From Butyrivibrio sp. AC2005 (GTDB lineage: Bacteria; Bacillota; Clostridia; Lachnospirales; Lachnospiraceae), in assembly GCF_000424145.1 (NCBI RefSeq), contig NZ_KE384137.1:62001-126000 (forward strand): a stretch of DNA of 64,000 nt. The letters are read 5' to 3'. Shown here one piece after another: positions 27,315-35,832 of the stretch. The position numbers and the translations under genes are program-made. The notes beneath the pieces were generated by a model. It made no database searches, was not told the DNA's origin, and worked only from the letters and a program-made list of their open reading frames with translations. Position 1 is the stretch's first letter; every line of letters begins with the position of its first letter.

Positions 27315-30300
27315 ATGGCAGAAAATGAAGTAGAAGGGCTTCCTAAGGACCTATACCAGAAAGAAGAATTTGTAAGTTTGGTTAATAAGAAAGCAGAAAA
27401 TGGTGAATTCTCTGTTTCTTTTTGCTGTGTGTATTTCGCTGTCGAAAACTTTATGCAGTATTACATGAAATATGGTTTTGACGAAGGGTATCAGCTTATT
27501 TCATTTGTTGGTAAAAAAATCAGAAATGCATTTCCTGTAGATATTGCATGTAAGCTTGAAGATTCAACCTTCGCGGTTATTACTGATATTGAAGATGTAG
27601 ATACTTTCATAAACAGAATACGAAAAGATTTTGATGAAGTTTATATACATACCGGTATGGAGCTTCATGCAGGTATTTATCCTATTGAGCCTGACGACCG
27701 GAATGCTGAAGAAATAATACAAAATGCCAATATCGCGTGCTTCAACGGTGATTCAAAATCAGAAGGCATTACTGTGTTTGACAGGGAGCATGTTGATAAT
27801 AGTGTACTAATGCAGCACTACGTGGTGCATCATCTTGAATCTGCTCTTGAAAATGGTGAAATAGTTATTTATTATCAGCCGATTTTCCATACTTATTCAG
27901 GAAAGGTCTGCGGACATGAAGCGCTTGCACGTTGGAATAACCCTGAATATGGTGTTTTGATGCCCAATGACTTTGTCCCTGTTCTTGAAAATTCGAAAAA
28001 AATATATCTTTTGGATTCATTTGTAATAAAACAGGTATGTGAGGACCAGAGTAAGATTAAGGAGACGACAGGACTTGATCCGGTACCTGTTTCAATTAAC
28101 CTTACAAGGCTTGATTTTGAGCTTTGTGATATGTTAAAGCTTCTGGAAGAACAGGTAAAAAAATATAAGCTGTCCAGAAATCTTATTCAGATAGAGATTA
28201 GCGAAGCTGAGATAACAACTGACAGAAAAGGTATCAAGCGTGAACTTGAAAGATTCAGAGATGCCGGATTTACAATTGTGTTTGATGATTTCGGAAGTGA
28301 ATATTCATCTCTTCATATATTGAATGATATGCCCTTTGATGCTGTTAAGATAAACAGTAGTTTTCTTGAGGGATATACCTATGACAAGAAGCCGAGACTT
28401 ATGATGAAGAATGTCATCAACATGGTTAAGGAGCTTGGTATTCGTACTATGATGGGAAGCGTTGAGGATGAAGAAATCCTTGAGTTCTTAAAGCAGGCAG
28501 GCTGTGAAAAGACGCAGGGACATCTTTATAGTGAAGCTGTGCCCTTATGGTATTATCCGGAAGGTGGTTACCCGTTTGAATATGAATCGGAAGAGGAGCG
28601 GAATTTCTACAGCGAGATTGGCAATGTAAATATACTTTCACAGACACCTATAGAAGAAAAGCATATTGATGAGGAGGAGTCAATTTTCCTCAATCAGCTT
28701 CCCCTTGCTATATTGGAATTTGACAATAAGAGTAATTTCAAGGTTTTGATGTACAGTAAGGATTTTAATGATATTTTTGAACCTCTGTTCATAGGTGATG
28801 TAAAGTTTATTAGTGATCTTTTTGACTCACCCAGGCATTCTCTTACCAAGAATATGAAGCTTCTTGCGGCACAATGTTTTGATAATGATGATATACATTC
28901 CATGGAGTTTGTTACAAGCAAAGGCTATAACAGGCTTATGCTGAGACGAATAACATCGGCAAGGGAAATCGGGAAGATAGCTATACTCGCTATAGCTGAG
29001 AATATGACAGATGAAGATGCAGGTGCAAGAGCTGTTCAGCTAGATGCTCATCTGAAGTATCTATACATGATATACAATCGTGTTGATATAGTTAATGTTG
29101 ACATGGATACCTTTGAAACCGTATATGAGAACAATGTAAAATATACGCAGAGAATGTCAAAAGGTACATTTTCAAAGGCAGTTAAGACTTTTGCGGATGA
29201 AGCCATTTATAACGAAGACAGGGAATCCTTTATGGATTTCTATGATATCAGTACCCTCAATGAGCGTATTGAGGAATATAGCTTTGATCATCTGACTGAC
29301 TACTTTAGAACTATTGATGCGAAGGGTGATTATAACTGGCTGATGTATCTTATTATTCCGATTTTCTCAGAGGAAAATAAGATGTTTATTATGTGCTCAA
29401 GAAGCATTGATGCTGAGCGCATGAGAAAGCTTCCGGATATCAGTCAGAGTGGATCGGAATATTATGATATGCCAAGCGATCCGACATTCCTGCTTCTTGC
29501 CAGCGATGCATTTACCGATACTCTTGGCTATGGTTCGTTTGAACAGTTTATCAGAAATACCTTTTATCTTGAGGCTAATCTTACGGATGATAAAACTGTT
29601 TATATGCATCTTGGTCAGAGTGGACTTATATCCGATTTTGGTGAAACGGGTTATATTGAGCTTCCGTTTAATGATGTGATGAACAGCATGATCAATGCAC
29701 AGGTGCTCGATGAAGATAAACAAAAGGTTATAGAGTTTTTTGATAATAAAAAACTCTTACAAAACTATTATGGTGGTACAACAGCTGATCATATTGTCTG
29801 CCTTGAAATGACAGGTGCAAATGATATACCAAGATATCAGCATTTCTGCTATAGAATGAGAAAATCCAGGCAGGATGACAAGATACATATTTATATTTTG
29901 AAATATGATATTGACCAGTTTAAGAGAACCAACGAGAGAATAAGATATCTTGCTGAAAGGGATACATTGACCGGTCTCTTTAACAGAATGACAATCAGTA
30001 AAATATTTGAAGGCTTTATTCAGGATGGAGAAACCAAGAGTCTTGCGCTTGTTCTTCTTGATCTTGATTATTTCAAGCACATAAATGACAGATATGGGCA
30101 TGATTGCGGAGATAAGGTTCTTAAGGATGCTGCCAGAAGAATGCAGGAAAACCTCGGGGATGACTGTTATCCTGCCAGAATCGGCGGTGATGAATTCCTT
30201 GCCGTTATACGTAATAAGTCAGAGGATGAGGTTGACAGACTGCTTAAGAGCTTTTTAGAAGACAATAAGACAGTAGATTACAATGGTGAAAAAGTAAAAT

Positions 30301-30434
30301 TTACAATGTCTATAGGATATTCTGTATACCCTTCAGACGGAAAAGCGTATAATGAATTATATAGAAATGCTGATAAAGCTTTATACCATGTAAAAGAAAA
30401 CGGAAAGAACAATTATTCCAAGTACAAAGGGTAG
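27315..30434 (+). CDS. Cyclic-di-GMP signalling protein: degenerate GGDEF, EAL, PAS-like, GGDEF
   Basis: A 1039-residue cytoplasmic protein. Residues about 15-165 resemble a GGDEF domain whose signature is lost (KLEDST at the site). An EAL phosphodiesterase domain follows (about 180-420) with HEALARW, SINLTR, IEISEAEIT, FDDFGSEYSS, AVKINSS and KTQGHLYS; the main metal and catalytic residues are kept, although AEGVE reads MGSVE and the loop 6 Gly is Glu. A PAS-like region (about 450-860) links to a full GGDEF domain (ARIGGDEFLAVI, near residue 956). It may both make and break c-di-GMP. No receptor or membrane segment is seen. No RxxD inhibitory site precedes the last GGDEF. Confidence 0.9.
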   Translation: MAENEVEGLPKDLYQKEEFVSLVNKKAENGEFSVSFCCVYFAVENFMQYYMKYGFDEGYQLISFVGKKIRNAFPVDIACKLEDSTFAVITDIEDVDTFINRIRKDFDEVYIHTGMELHAGIYPIEPDDRNAEEIIQNANIACFNGDSKSEGITVFDREHVDNSVLMQHYVVHHLESALENGEIVIYYQPIFHTYSGKVCGHEALARWNNPEYGVLMPNDFVPVLENSKKIYLLDSFVIKQVCEDQSKIKETTGLDPVPVSINLTRLDFELCDMLKLLEEQVKKYKLSRNLIQIEISEAEITTDRKGIKRELERFRDAGFTIVFDDFGSEYSSLHILNDMPFDAVKINSSFLEGYTYDKKPRLMMKNVINMVKELGIRTMMGSVEDEEILEFLKQAGCEKTQGHLYSEAVPLWYYPEGGYPFEYESEEERNFYSEIGNVNILSQTPIEEKHIDEEESIFLNQLPLAILEFDNKSNFKVLMYSKDFNDIFEPLFIGDVKFISDLFDSPRHSLTKNMKLLAAQCFDNDDIHSMEFVTSKGYNRLMLRRITSAREIGKIAILAIAENMTDEDAGARAVQLDAHLKYLYMIYNRVDIVNVDMDTFETVYENNVKYTQRMSKGTFSKAVKTFADEAIYNEDRESFMDFYDISTLNERIEEYSFDHLTDYFRTIDAKGDYNWLMYLIIPIFSEENKMFIMCSRSIDAERMRKLPDISQSGSEYYDMPSDPTFLLLASDAFTDTLGYGSFEQFIRNTFYLEANLTDDKTVYMHLGQSGLISDFGETGYIELPFNDVMNSMINAQVLDEDKQKVIEFFDNKKLLQNYYGGTTADHIVCLEMTGANDIPRYQHFCYRMRKSRQDDKIHIYILKYDIDQFKRTNERIRYLAERDTLTGLFNRMTISKIFEGFIQDGETKSLALVLLDLDYFKHINDRYGHDCGDKVLKDAARRMQENLGDDCYPARIGGDEFLAVIRNKSEDEVDRLLKSFLEDNKTVDYNGEKVKFTMSIGYSVYPSDGKAYNELYRNADKALYHVKENGKNNYSKYKG

Positions 30435-30447
30435 GGGAGGTATCAAA

Positions 30448-31407
30448 ATGTCTGGTAAGTATAATATCTGTCTCGATATTGGCGGAACAAAGATTCTTGG
30501 TGCTATCTTTGACGAGAAAAAGGACATTGTTTACAGATTAAAGAAAAAGACAAAGGAAGCAGGTGATGATGCTGCCAACGTTGAGAAGATGATAATCAGT
30601 GTCGTTGAGGATATGATTAATGACTCCGGCATTAAGAAGAAGGACTTTAAGGCAATAGCTGCGGGAGCACCAGGAGTTATAGATCAGGGAGCCGGAATTA
30701 TACTTACATCGCCTAATCTTCCATGGACTGATTATGATATAAAATCATCCATAGAAAAGAAATTTGATATACCTTTTTATATTGGAAATGATGTTAATGT
30801 GGGCGTCCTTGGCGAATGGAAATATGGCGTCGCAAAGGGCTATAAAAATGTAGTCGGCTTTTTCGTTGGTACAGGAATGGGTGGGGGGCTGATTCTTGAC
30901 GGAAAGATGTTTACAGGTAATAAATATAAGGCTGCTGAGTACGGTCATATGATTCTTGATCCTGAGGGACCTCTTTGCGGATGTGGGCAGAGAGGATGTC
31001 TGGAGGCATTTTCCAGTAAGAAGGGAATGAGTTCCTATATCTTGCAGCAGACAGCGAGAGGCCGTAAAAACATGCTTGCTGAAACTATTGAAAATGGCGT
31101 ATTTAAGAGTAAGAACTTAAAGAAAGCAATTGCGGCAAAGGATACCGTAACTCTCGAGGCAGTGGACAGAGCCTGCCATTATCTTGCAATTGCAACCGGT
31201 AATATGATAAATACCATAAGTCCCGACATAGTGGTTTACGGTGGCGGAGTAATGGAAGCGGTTGGAGATTTCTTTATGGAAAAAATTCTTGCAGAGGTCG
31301 ACAGATACTGCATGCCATCCATAAGAAATACTGTTGAGCTTAAGAAGGCGGCACTTGGAGATGATTCAAACATTTACGGAGCGCTTGCCATGATTGAAGA
31401 TATGTAA
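30448..31407 (+). CDS. glk: ROK-family glucokinase
   Basis: A 319-residue ROK sugar kinase. It has the phosphate motif LDIGGTKILGAIFDE, the catalytic Asp in IGNDVNVGVLGEW, GTGMGGGLILDG, and the zinc motif GPLCGCGQRGCLEAFSS. Glucose phosphorylation is the likely role in Firmicutes. GGGGAGG at 30434-30440 overlaps the stop region of the preceding gene, so it is probably co-transcribed with the c-di-GMP protein. It may feed the glycogen metabolism suggested by glgX and the GlgB-like gene in this region. Confidence 0.9.
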   Translation: MSGKYNICLDIGGTKILGAIFDEKKDIVYRLKKKTKEAGDDAANVEKMIISVVEDMINDSGIKKKDFKAIAAGAPGVIDQGAGIILTSPNLPWTDYDIKSSIEKKFDIPFYIGNDVNVGVLGEWKYGVAKGYKNVVGFFVGTGMGGGLILDGKMFTGNKYKAAEYGHMILDPEGPLCGCGQRGCLEAFSSKKGMSSYILQQTARGRKNMLAETIENGVFKSKNLKKAIAAKDTVTLEAVDRACHYLAIATGNMINTISPDIVVYGGGVMEAVGDFFMEKILAEVDRYCMPSIRNTVELKKAALGDDSNIYGALAMIEDM

Positions 31408-31469
31408 AAGCTTAAAATATTGTTTTTAAGTTCTTTTACAATGATATATCGGAATATTTGTTATATAAT

Positions 31470-31525
31470 AAGACTTGTCACTGCCTGCTATTTCTTAGAA
31501 GGCGGTTGCAAGTCTTTATTTTTTA
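31470..31525 (+). terminator. Hairpin terminator between glk and dut, possible attenuator
   Basis: AAGACTTG (31470-31477) pairs with CAAGTCTT (31509-31516), and the stem continues imperfectly inward; TATTTTTTATT follows and runs straight into the dut ribosome site. A TATAAT sits at 31464-31469, so any transcript starting there would miss the hairpin's left arm. Confidence 0.65.
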
Positions 31526-31542
31526 TTCAAAGGAGAATCCTA

Positions 31543-31980
31543 ATGAAAGTAAATATAAAAAAGTTAAGTGATAAGGCGACTCTTCCGACAAGGGGAAGTG
31601 CAGCTGCAGCAGGATATGATTTATATGCAAATGTAAGCGAAACAACTCAGATTGCACCGCATACTACTGCGAAGATAGGAACCGGTCTTGCGATGGAGAT
31701 TCCGGATGGTTATTTTGGTGGCATTTATGCACGAAGCGGAATTGCAACCAAAGAAGGACTTCGTCCTGCAAACTGTGTCGGAGTTGTAGATTCCGATTAC
31801 AGAGGAGAAATAATTGTTGCTGTCCATAATGATTCAGATATTACAAGGGAGATTACTCCTGCTGAAAGAATTGCTCAGATTATCATTCAGCCGTATCTTT
31901 CCGTTGAATTTGAAGAGGCGGATGAGCTTGCTGAATCCGAGAGGGGAGCAGGCGGCTTTGGATCAACAGGCAAGGCATAA
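31543..31980 (+). CDS. dut: dUTP diphosphatase
   Basis: A 145-residue trimeric dUTPase that removes dUTP and supplies dUMP. All five family motifs are seen: AAAGYDLYA, the Ser-containing GGIYARSGIA, GVVDSDYRGEIIVAVHND, RIAQIII and RGAGGFGSTG. AAAGGAG nine bases before ATG 31543 fixes the start; the open frame upstream runs through the terminator hairpin and is not coding. The position directly behind a terminator-like hairpin is unusual. Confidence 0.95.
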   Translation: MKVNIKKLSDKATLPTRGSAAAAGYDLYANVSETTQIAPHTTAKIGTGLAMEIPDGYFGGIYARSGIATKEGLRPANCVGVVDSDYRGEIIVAVHNDSDITREITPAERIAQIIIQPYLSVEFEEADELAESERGAGGFGSTGKA

Positions 31981-32017
31981 TATAATCCTTTTTTTCGTAA
32001 ACAAATTGATTGAAAAG

Positions 32018-32026
32018 TGTTATAAT
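32018..32026 (+). promoter_or_regulatory. Extended -10 promoter candidate for the glgB-like gene
   Basis: TGTTATAAT (TGn plus a perfect TATAAT) lies 45 bases before the glgB-like ATG. The matching -35 is weak. Confidence 0.55.
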
Positions 32027-32071
32027 GATAAGAGCGGTTTAATATTTTAAATATAGATGCGGAGGGAATTT

Positions 32072-34582
32072 ATGAATAATAAGCTTTATAAACTTATGAA
32101 CTGGCCTGAGATTGAGGAGATTATCTACTCTGACGGAGACGATCCGCATCGAATCCTGGGCGCTCACAAGGTTGGTTCAAATCTTCTTATTCAGACTTTT
32201 TATCCTATGGCAGTTGAAATAGAAGTTGTTCCTGAAAGCGGAACCAAGAAATACAAGATGGAGCTTGCCGATGAAGCAGGTTTCTATGCAGCGCTTGTTC
32301 CTTATAAGGAAAACTTCAAATATAAATACAGAATTACTCTTGAAAACGGTGACGTTAAGGAAGTAATTGATCCGTATAACTTTACTGCAAGAATGGACCG
32401 TGAGGACTTCATAAAGTTCAACAGCGGAATGCATTATACAATTCATGAAAAACTTGGTGCACATCTGATTGAAATTGATGGTACCAAGGGCTGTGCTTTT
32501 GCCGTTTGGGCTCCTGATGCAGCGAGAGTAAGTGTTATTGGTGACTTTAATGACTGGGACGGAAGAGTAAACCAGATGCAGCGTGTTGATCACGATGGCA
32601 TTTTTGAGATATTTATTCCCGAAGCAAAGGCAGGGGACGGATATCAGTATGAGATTAAGACAAAGGGCGGTGTTACCTTTAAGAGACCTGACCCTTACGG
32701 ATATGCTTTTAAGGATAAGGAAAATGAAGTATCACAGGTAACTCCTCTGAATGATATAAAATGGACAGATGCTGCCTGGATTAAAAATCGCACTAAGTTT
32801 AACAGAGATACTGATGCTTTATCAATTTGTGAGCTTTCTCTTGATTCCTTTGCTGCAAAACATAAAAATCATATTCCTGATTATGAGGAACTTGCTCATG
32901 AAATAGTTGAATATGTCCAGAATCATGGATTTAATACCATTGAGCTCAAGCCCATAATGGAGCATATTTCAGGACATCCTTTTCATATCAATGGATTTTT
33001 CTCAATTCAGAAAAGATATGGTACGCCTGAGGGCTTCATGAAATTTGTAAATATTATGCATGAAGCAGGTATCAGGGTAATTATGGATTTTGTTACTACA
33101 TTTTTCCCTAAACTTCAGTGTGGCCTGAATTCGTTTGATGGTCAGGCGTTATATGAATATCCTGATCCGCGCATGGGTGTTCATCCCAGAACCGGTGACC
33201 TTATATTTGATTTTGGAAGAAAGCAGGTTACCAATTTTATTCTTGCAAGTGCATTGTTCTGGGTAGAGACTTTCCACCTGGACGGACTTAGAGTTGCTGA
33301 TATAGCTAAGATTCTTTATCTTGACTATGACAGAAAGCCGGGACAGTGGATTCCCAATATGTATGGTGGAAACGAGAATCTTGAAGCCAAGGATTTCCTT
33401 TGCAACTTTAATTCAGTTTTAAAGACAGCCAATCCGGGTGTGCTGACGCTTACAAAGGAAACCTCCTGCTGGCCGAGAGTAACAGGTGAACTTGATGATG
33501 GTGGCCTCGGATTTGATTATAAGTGGAATAACGGATGGACCAAGGATTTCCTTGACTATATACAGAATGATCCTCTGTTCAGATCCGGTAACCACAATGA
33601 GCTGACCTTCTCCCTTGTATATTGCTATACAGAAAGATTTATACTTGCATTTACACATGAGGAAATAGGAAAGGGCTTAGAAGGCCTTTATGATCTTATG
33701 CCTGGTGATTCTGCTCAGAAGATGGCAGGCGTAAGACTTGCCATATCTTATCTTATGACACATCCGGGTAAGAAGATGCTTTACATGGATCCTAATGAGC
33801 TCAGCATTGACAACGCGGTTTTTCTTGAAAATATGATTCATTCACTTAATGAAATCTACTATAGCAGACCTGCGCTTCATCAGATCGATACAAATGACAG
33901 CGGATTCGAGTGGATTAACAGCATGGCTGCAGAGGAATGCATGATGTCCTTTATGAGAAAGGGTGAATCGGATTCCGATCTGCTTGTGGTTGTTGTTAAT
34001 ATGGCAGGTGTTGACAGAACCTTTGAAGTCGGCGTTCCTGCTGATGGAAAATATTATGAGATTTTTAATTCCGATGATACCTGCTACGGCGGAACAGGAA
34101 TTGTAAATCCCGGAAGAATTGAAGCAAGCTTCACTGAAGCTGATGGAAGACCATATTCAATACCGATTAAGGTTGCATCATCTTCACTTGCTATTTTCTC
34201 ATATACTCCTTACACAACTCAGGAGAAGAAGATAAGAAAAATCCGTGAGGAAGAAGCAAATAACAAGATGCAGGAGCGTGAGAAGACTTTAAGAGAGCTC
34301 AAGAGCAGACAGGAAAAAGAAGAAGCTGAACTTTTAAGAGAGCTTCATGAGCGCTATGAGAAGGAGCTTGCTGCTCAGGAAGAGGCTATCGAAAAGAAAT
34401 ATGAGCAGATTGAGGAAGAGCGTATTTCAAGTATAGTTTCCGAAGCAGCACTTAAGTCTATTTCAGGCAAAAAGACTACAACAAAATCTACTGCTAAAAA
34501 GACTGCAGCAAAGAAAACTACTGCAAAAAAGACTACTGCTAAAAAGACAGTAAATAAAACAGATAAGAAGGAAGAAAATTAA
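32072..34582 (+). CDS. GlgB-like glucan branching enzyme homologue, catalytically degenerate, with coiled-coil and basic tail
   Basis: An 836-residue homologue of 1,4-alpha-glucan branching enzyme. It has an N-terminal beta domain, a CBM48 domain (about 130-225, VWAPDAARVSVIGDFNDW), a GH13 barrel and a C-terminal beta domain (to about 710). The catalytic residues are gone: region I reads DFVTTFFPK (339-347) for DWVPAHFPK; the nucleophile in GLRVDAV is Ala409 (GLRVADIA); the acid in AEES is Lys462 (TKETS); region IV HDE is HEE with Glu530. It should not be a working branching enzyme. Residues about 715-795 form a charged coiled coil, and 800-836 are a KKTTAK-type basic tail. GGAGGGA sets ATG 32072. 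It may bind glycogen as a scaffold. Confidence 0.9.
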   Translation: MNNKLYKLMNWPEIEEIIYSDGDDPHRILGAHKVGSNLLIQTFYPMAVEIEVVPESGTKKYKMELADEAGFYAALVPYKENFKYKYRITLENGDVKEVIDPYNFTARMDREDFIKFNSGMHYTIHEKLGAHLIEIDGTKGCAFAVWAPDAARVSVIGDFNDWDGRVNQMQRVDHDGIFEIFIPEAKAGDGYQYEIKTKGGVTFKRPDPYGYAFKDKENEVSQVTPLNDIKWTDAAWIKNRTKFNRDTDALSICELSLDSFAAKHKNHIPDYEELAHEIVEYVQNHGFNTIELKPIMEHISGHPFHINGFFSIQKRYGTPEGFMKFVNIMHEAGIRVIMDFVTTFFPKLQCGLNSFDGQALYEYPDPRMGVHPRTGDLIFDFGRKQVTNFILASALFWVETFHLDGLRVADIAKILYLDYDRKPGQWIPNMYGGNENLEAKDFLCNFNSVLKTANPGVLTLTKETSCWPRVTGELDDGGLGFDYKWNNGWTKDFLDYIQNDPLFRSGNHNELTFSLVYCYTERFILAFTHEEIGKGLEGLYDLMPGDSAQKMAGVRLAISYLMTHPGKKMLYMDPNELSIDNAVFLENMIHSLNEIYYSRPALHQIDTNDSGFEWINSMAAEECMMSFMRKGESDSDLLVVVVNMAGVDRTFEVGVPADGKYYEIFNSDDTCYGGTGIVNPGRIEASFTEADGRPYSIPIKVASSSLAIFSYTPYTTQEKKIRKIREEEANNKMQEREKTLRELKSRQEKEEAELLRELHERYEKELAAQEEAIEKKYEQIEEERISSIVSEAALKSISGKKTTTKSTAKKTAAKKTTAKKTTAKKTVNKTDKKEEN

Positions 34583-34584
34583 TA

Positions 34585-35493
34585 ATGAATATCATGTTAC
34601 CACCTATGACACTTACTGCTACTGCTGAAACTGCTATTGAGACCATAGCTGAGGTAACAGGAAACGAAAACTTAAAACCAGGAGTTATCCAGAACTATTT
34701 AAAGGACCTCCCGGATAAGGCTTTCGCCCTTTTGGTGAAGGTTGTGCTTGCCCTGGTAATTTTTATTATTCTGTGGCAGGTCATAAAAGGAATTTCCAAT
34801 GTTGTTGAGAAATCATTAAAAAAGACAAAGATTGAAGATTCTACGGCCAGGTTTCTTGCAAAAGTAACTAAAGTATCTCTTGATGTACTGCTTGTATTTT
34901 TCATAGCATCAACATTTGGAATGGATACGGCAAGTATAGTTGCTCTGCTTGGTTCTGCCGGTGTAGCAATTGGTCTTGCGGTTCAGGGAACACTTTCAGA
35001 TTTTGCAGGAGGTATTCTTATCTTACTTGCAAGACCCTTCAGAGTAGGCGATTACATCGTTGTAAACGGTGTAGGAATTGAAGGATCAGTAACAGAAATA
35101 TCTCTCATAAATACAAGAATGCTTACTGCGGATTACAGAAGAATAGTTGTTCCGAACGGAACGCTGGCATCCGCTACAATAACCAATAACAATGGAAATA
35201 CTATGAGAATTCTTGATACTATGGTTGGTATTTCTTACAGTGCTGATATTGATAAGGCAAGAGCTGTAGCAATAAAAGTGCTGGATGCTAACGAATTCAT
35301 ATCAGATAAGTATGAAAAGGTTGTATATGTGGATGAATTGGGTGATAGCAGTGTTAATCTCAGAATAAGAGGATGGGTAAAGCCTGCGGATTATCATAAG
35401 GCAAGATGGTCTATGAATGAGACTATTAAAAAGGCCTTTGACAGGGAGGGAGTTGAAATTCCTTATCCCCAGCTGGATGTTCATATGAGATAG
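34585..35493 (+). CDS. Small-conductance mechanosensitive channel, MscS family
   Basis: A 302-residue MscS-type channel. Membrane segments lie near residues 35-62, 88-108 and 110-145; the pore helix has the Gly/Ala pattern GSAGVAIGLAVQGTLSDFAG, followed by the family beta-domain start ARPFRVGDYIVVNG. It releases solutes on hypo-osmotic shock. The start is two bases after the stop of the GlgB-like gene, so the two are in one operon. The AAGAAGGAAG upstream is in the tail of that gene. Confidence 0.93.
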   Translation: MNIMLPPMTLTATAETAIETIAEVTGNENLKPGVIQNYLKDLPDKAFALLVKVVLALVIFIILWQVIKGISNVVEKSLKKTKIEDSTARFLAKVTKVSLDVLLVFFIASTFGMDTASIVALLGSAGVAIGLAVQGTLSDFAGGILILLARPFRVGDYIVVNGVGIEGSVTEISLINTRMLTADYRRIVVPNGTLASATITNNNGNTMRILDTMVGISYSADIDKARAVAIKVLDANEFISDKYEKVVYVDELGDSSVNLRIRGWVKPADYHKARWSMNETIKKAFDREGVEIPYPQLDVHMR

Positions 35494-35534
35494 GGCTTAT
35501 CAGTCATTAAGCATAACATCTCGTTAGAAAATGC

Positions 35535-35563
35535 TTGTCAAAGACAGGTTACATCTATATAAT
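35535..35563 (+). promoter_or_regulatory. Promoter of tRNA-Thr
   Basis: TTGTCA (35535-35540) and TATAAT (35558-35563) are 17 bases apart. The start of transcription would fall near 35570, about 30 bases before the tRNA. Confidence 0.8.
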
Positions 35564-35564
35564 G

Positions 35565-35597
35565 ATATTTGTGTTTTTAAAATAAAAACACAAATAT
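35565..35597 (+). repeat. Perfect inverted repeat directly before tRNA-Thr
   Basis: ATATTTGTGTTTTT (35565-35578) and its exact complement (35584-35597) flank five bases. It spans the expected transcription start and ends two bases before the tRNA. No T-run follows, so it is not a standard terminator of mscS. Confidence 0.85.
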
Positions 35598-35599
35598 TT

Positions 35600-35672
35600 G
35601 CTGGAATAGCGCAGTCGGTAGCGCAACTGATTCGTAATCAGTAGGTCGAGGGTTCAAGTCCCTTTTCCAGCT
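35600..35672 (+). tRNA. tRNA-Thr (anticodon CGT)
   Basis: A full cloverleaf can be drawn over 73 bases. The acceptor stem is GCTGGAA with TTCCAGC and U73. The D arm is GCGC/GCGC, and the anticodon stem ACTGA/TCAGT encloses TTCGTAA with anticodon CGT (codon ACG). The T arm is GAGGG/CCCTT with a TTCAAGT loop, where the last stem pair is G-T. CCA is not encoded. It is a single tRNA with its own promoter and terminator. Confidence 0.95.
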
Positions 35673-35689
35673 CTTTTATAAATATTTAC

Positions 35690-35719
35690 AAAACTCGTGG
35701 ATAATTCCACGAGTTTTTC
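35690..35719 (+). terminator. Intrinsic terminator of tRNA-Thr
   Basis: A perfect 12-bp stem (AAAACTCGTGGA at 35690-35701 with 35706-35717) and a four-base loop, ending in a T-run. The 113 bases from here to argH hold no further feature that I can support. Confidence 0.92.
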
Positions 35720-35832
35720 TATATCTTGTCGAATTGTATTCACTTTACCACTATGATATGTTAAAGTATAAATTATTGTATTAAATTACTGGATTACATT
35801 ATTGTATACATGAATTCAAAAAGGAGATTGAT

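Noticed and set aside
34470-34570. CRISPR-like or tandem DNA repeat
   Set aside because: The A-rich near-repeats code for the Lys/Thr/Ala tail; there are no spacers.
32072-34582. Pseudogene of glgB
   Set aside because: The frame is intact over 836 codons with good ribosome site, conserved structural segments and an added C-terminal region; loss is confined to active-site residues.
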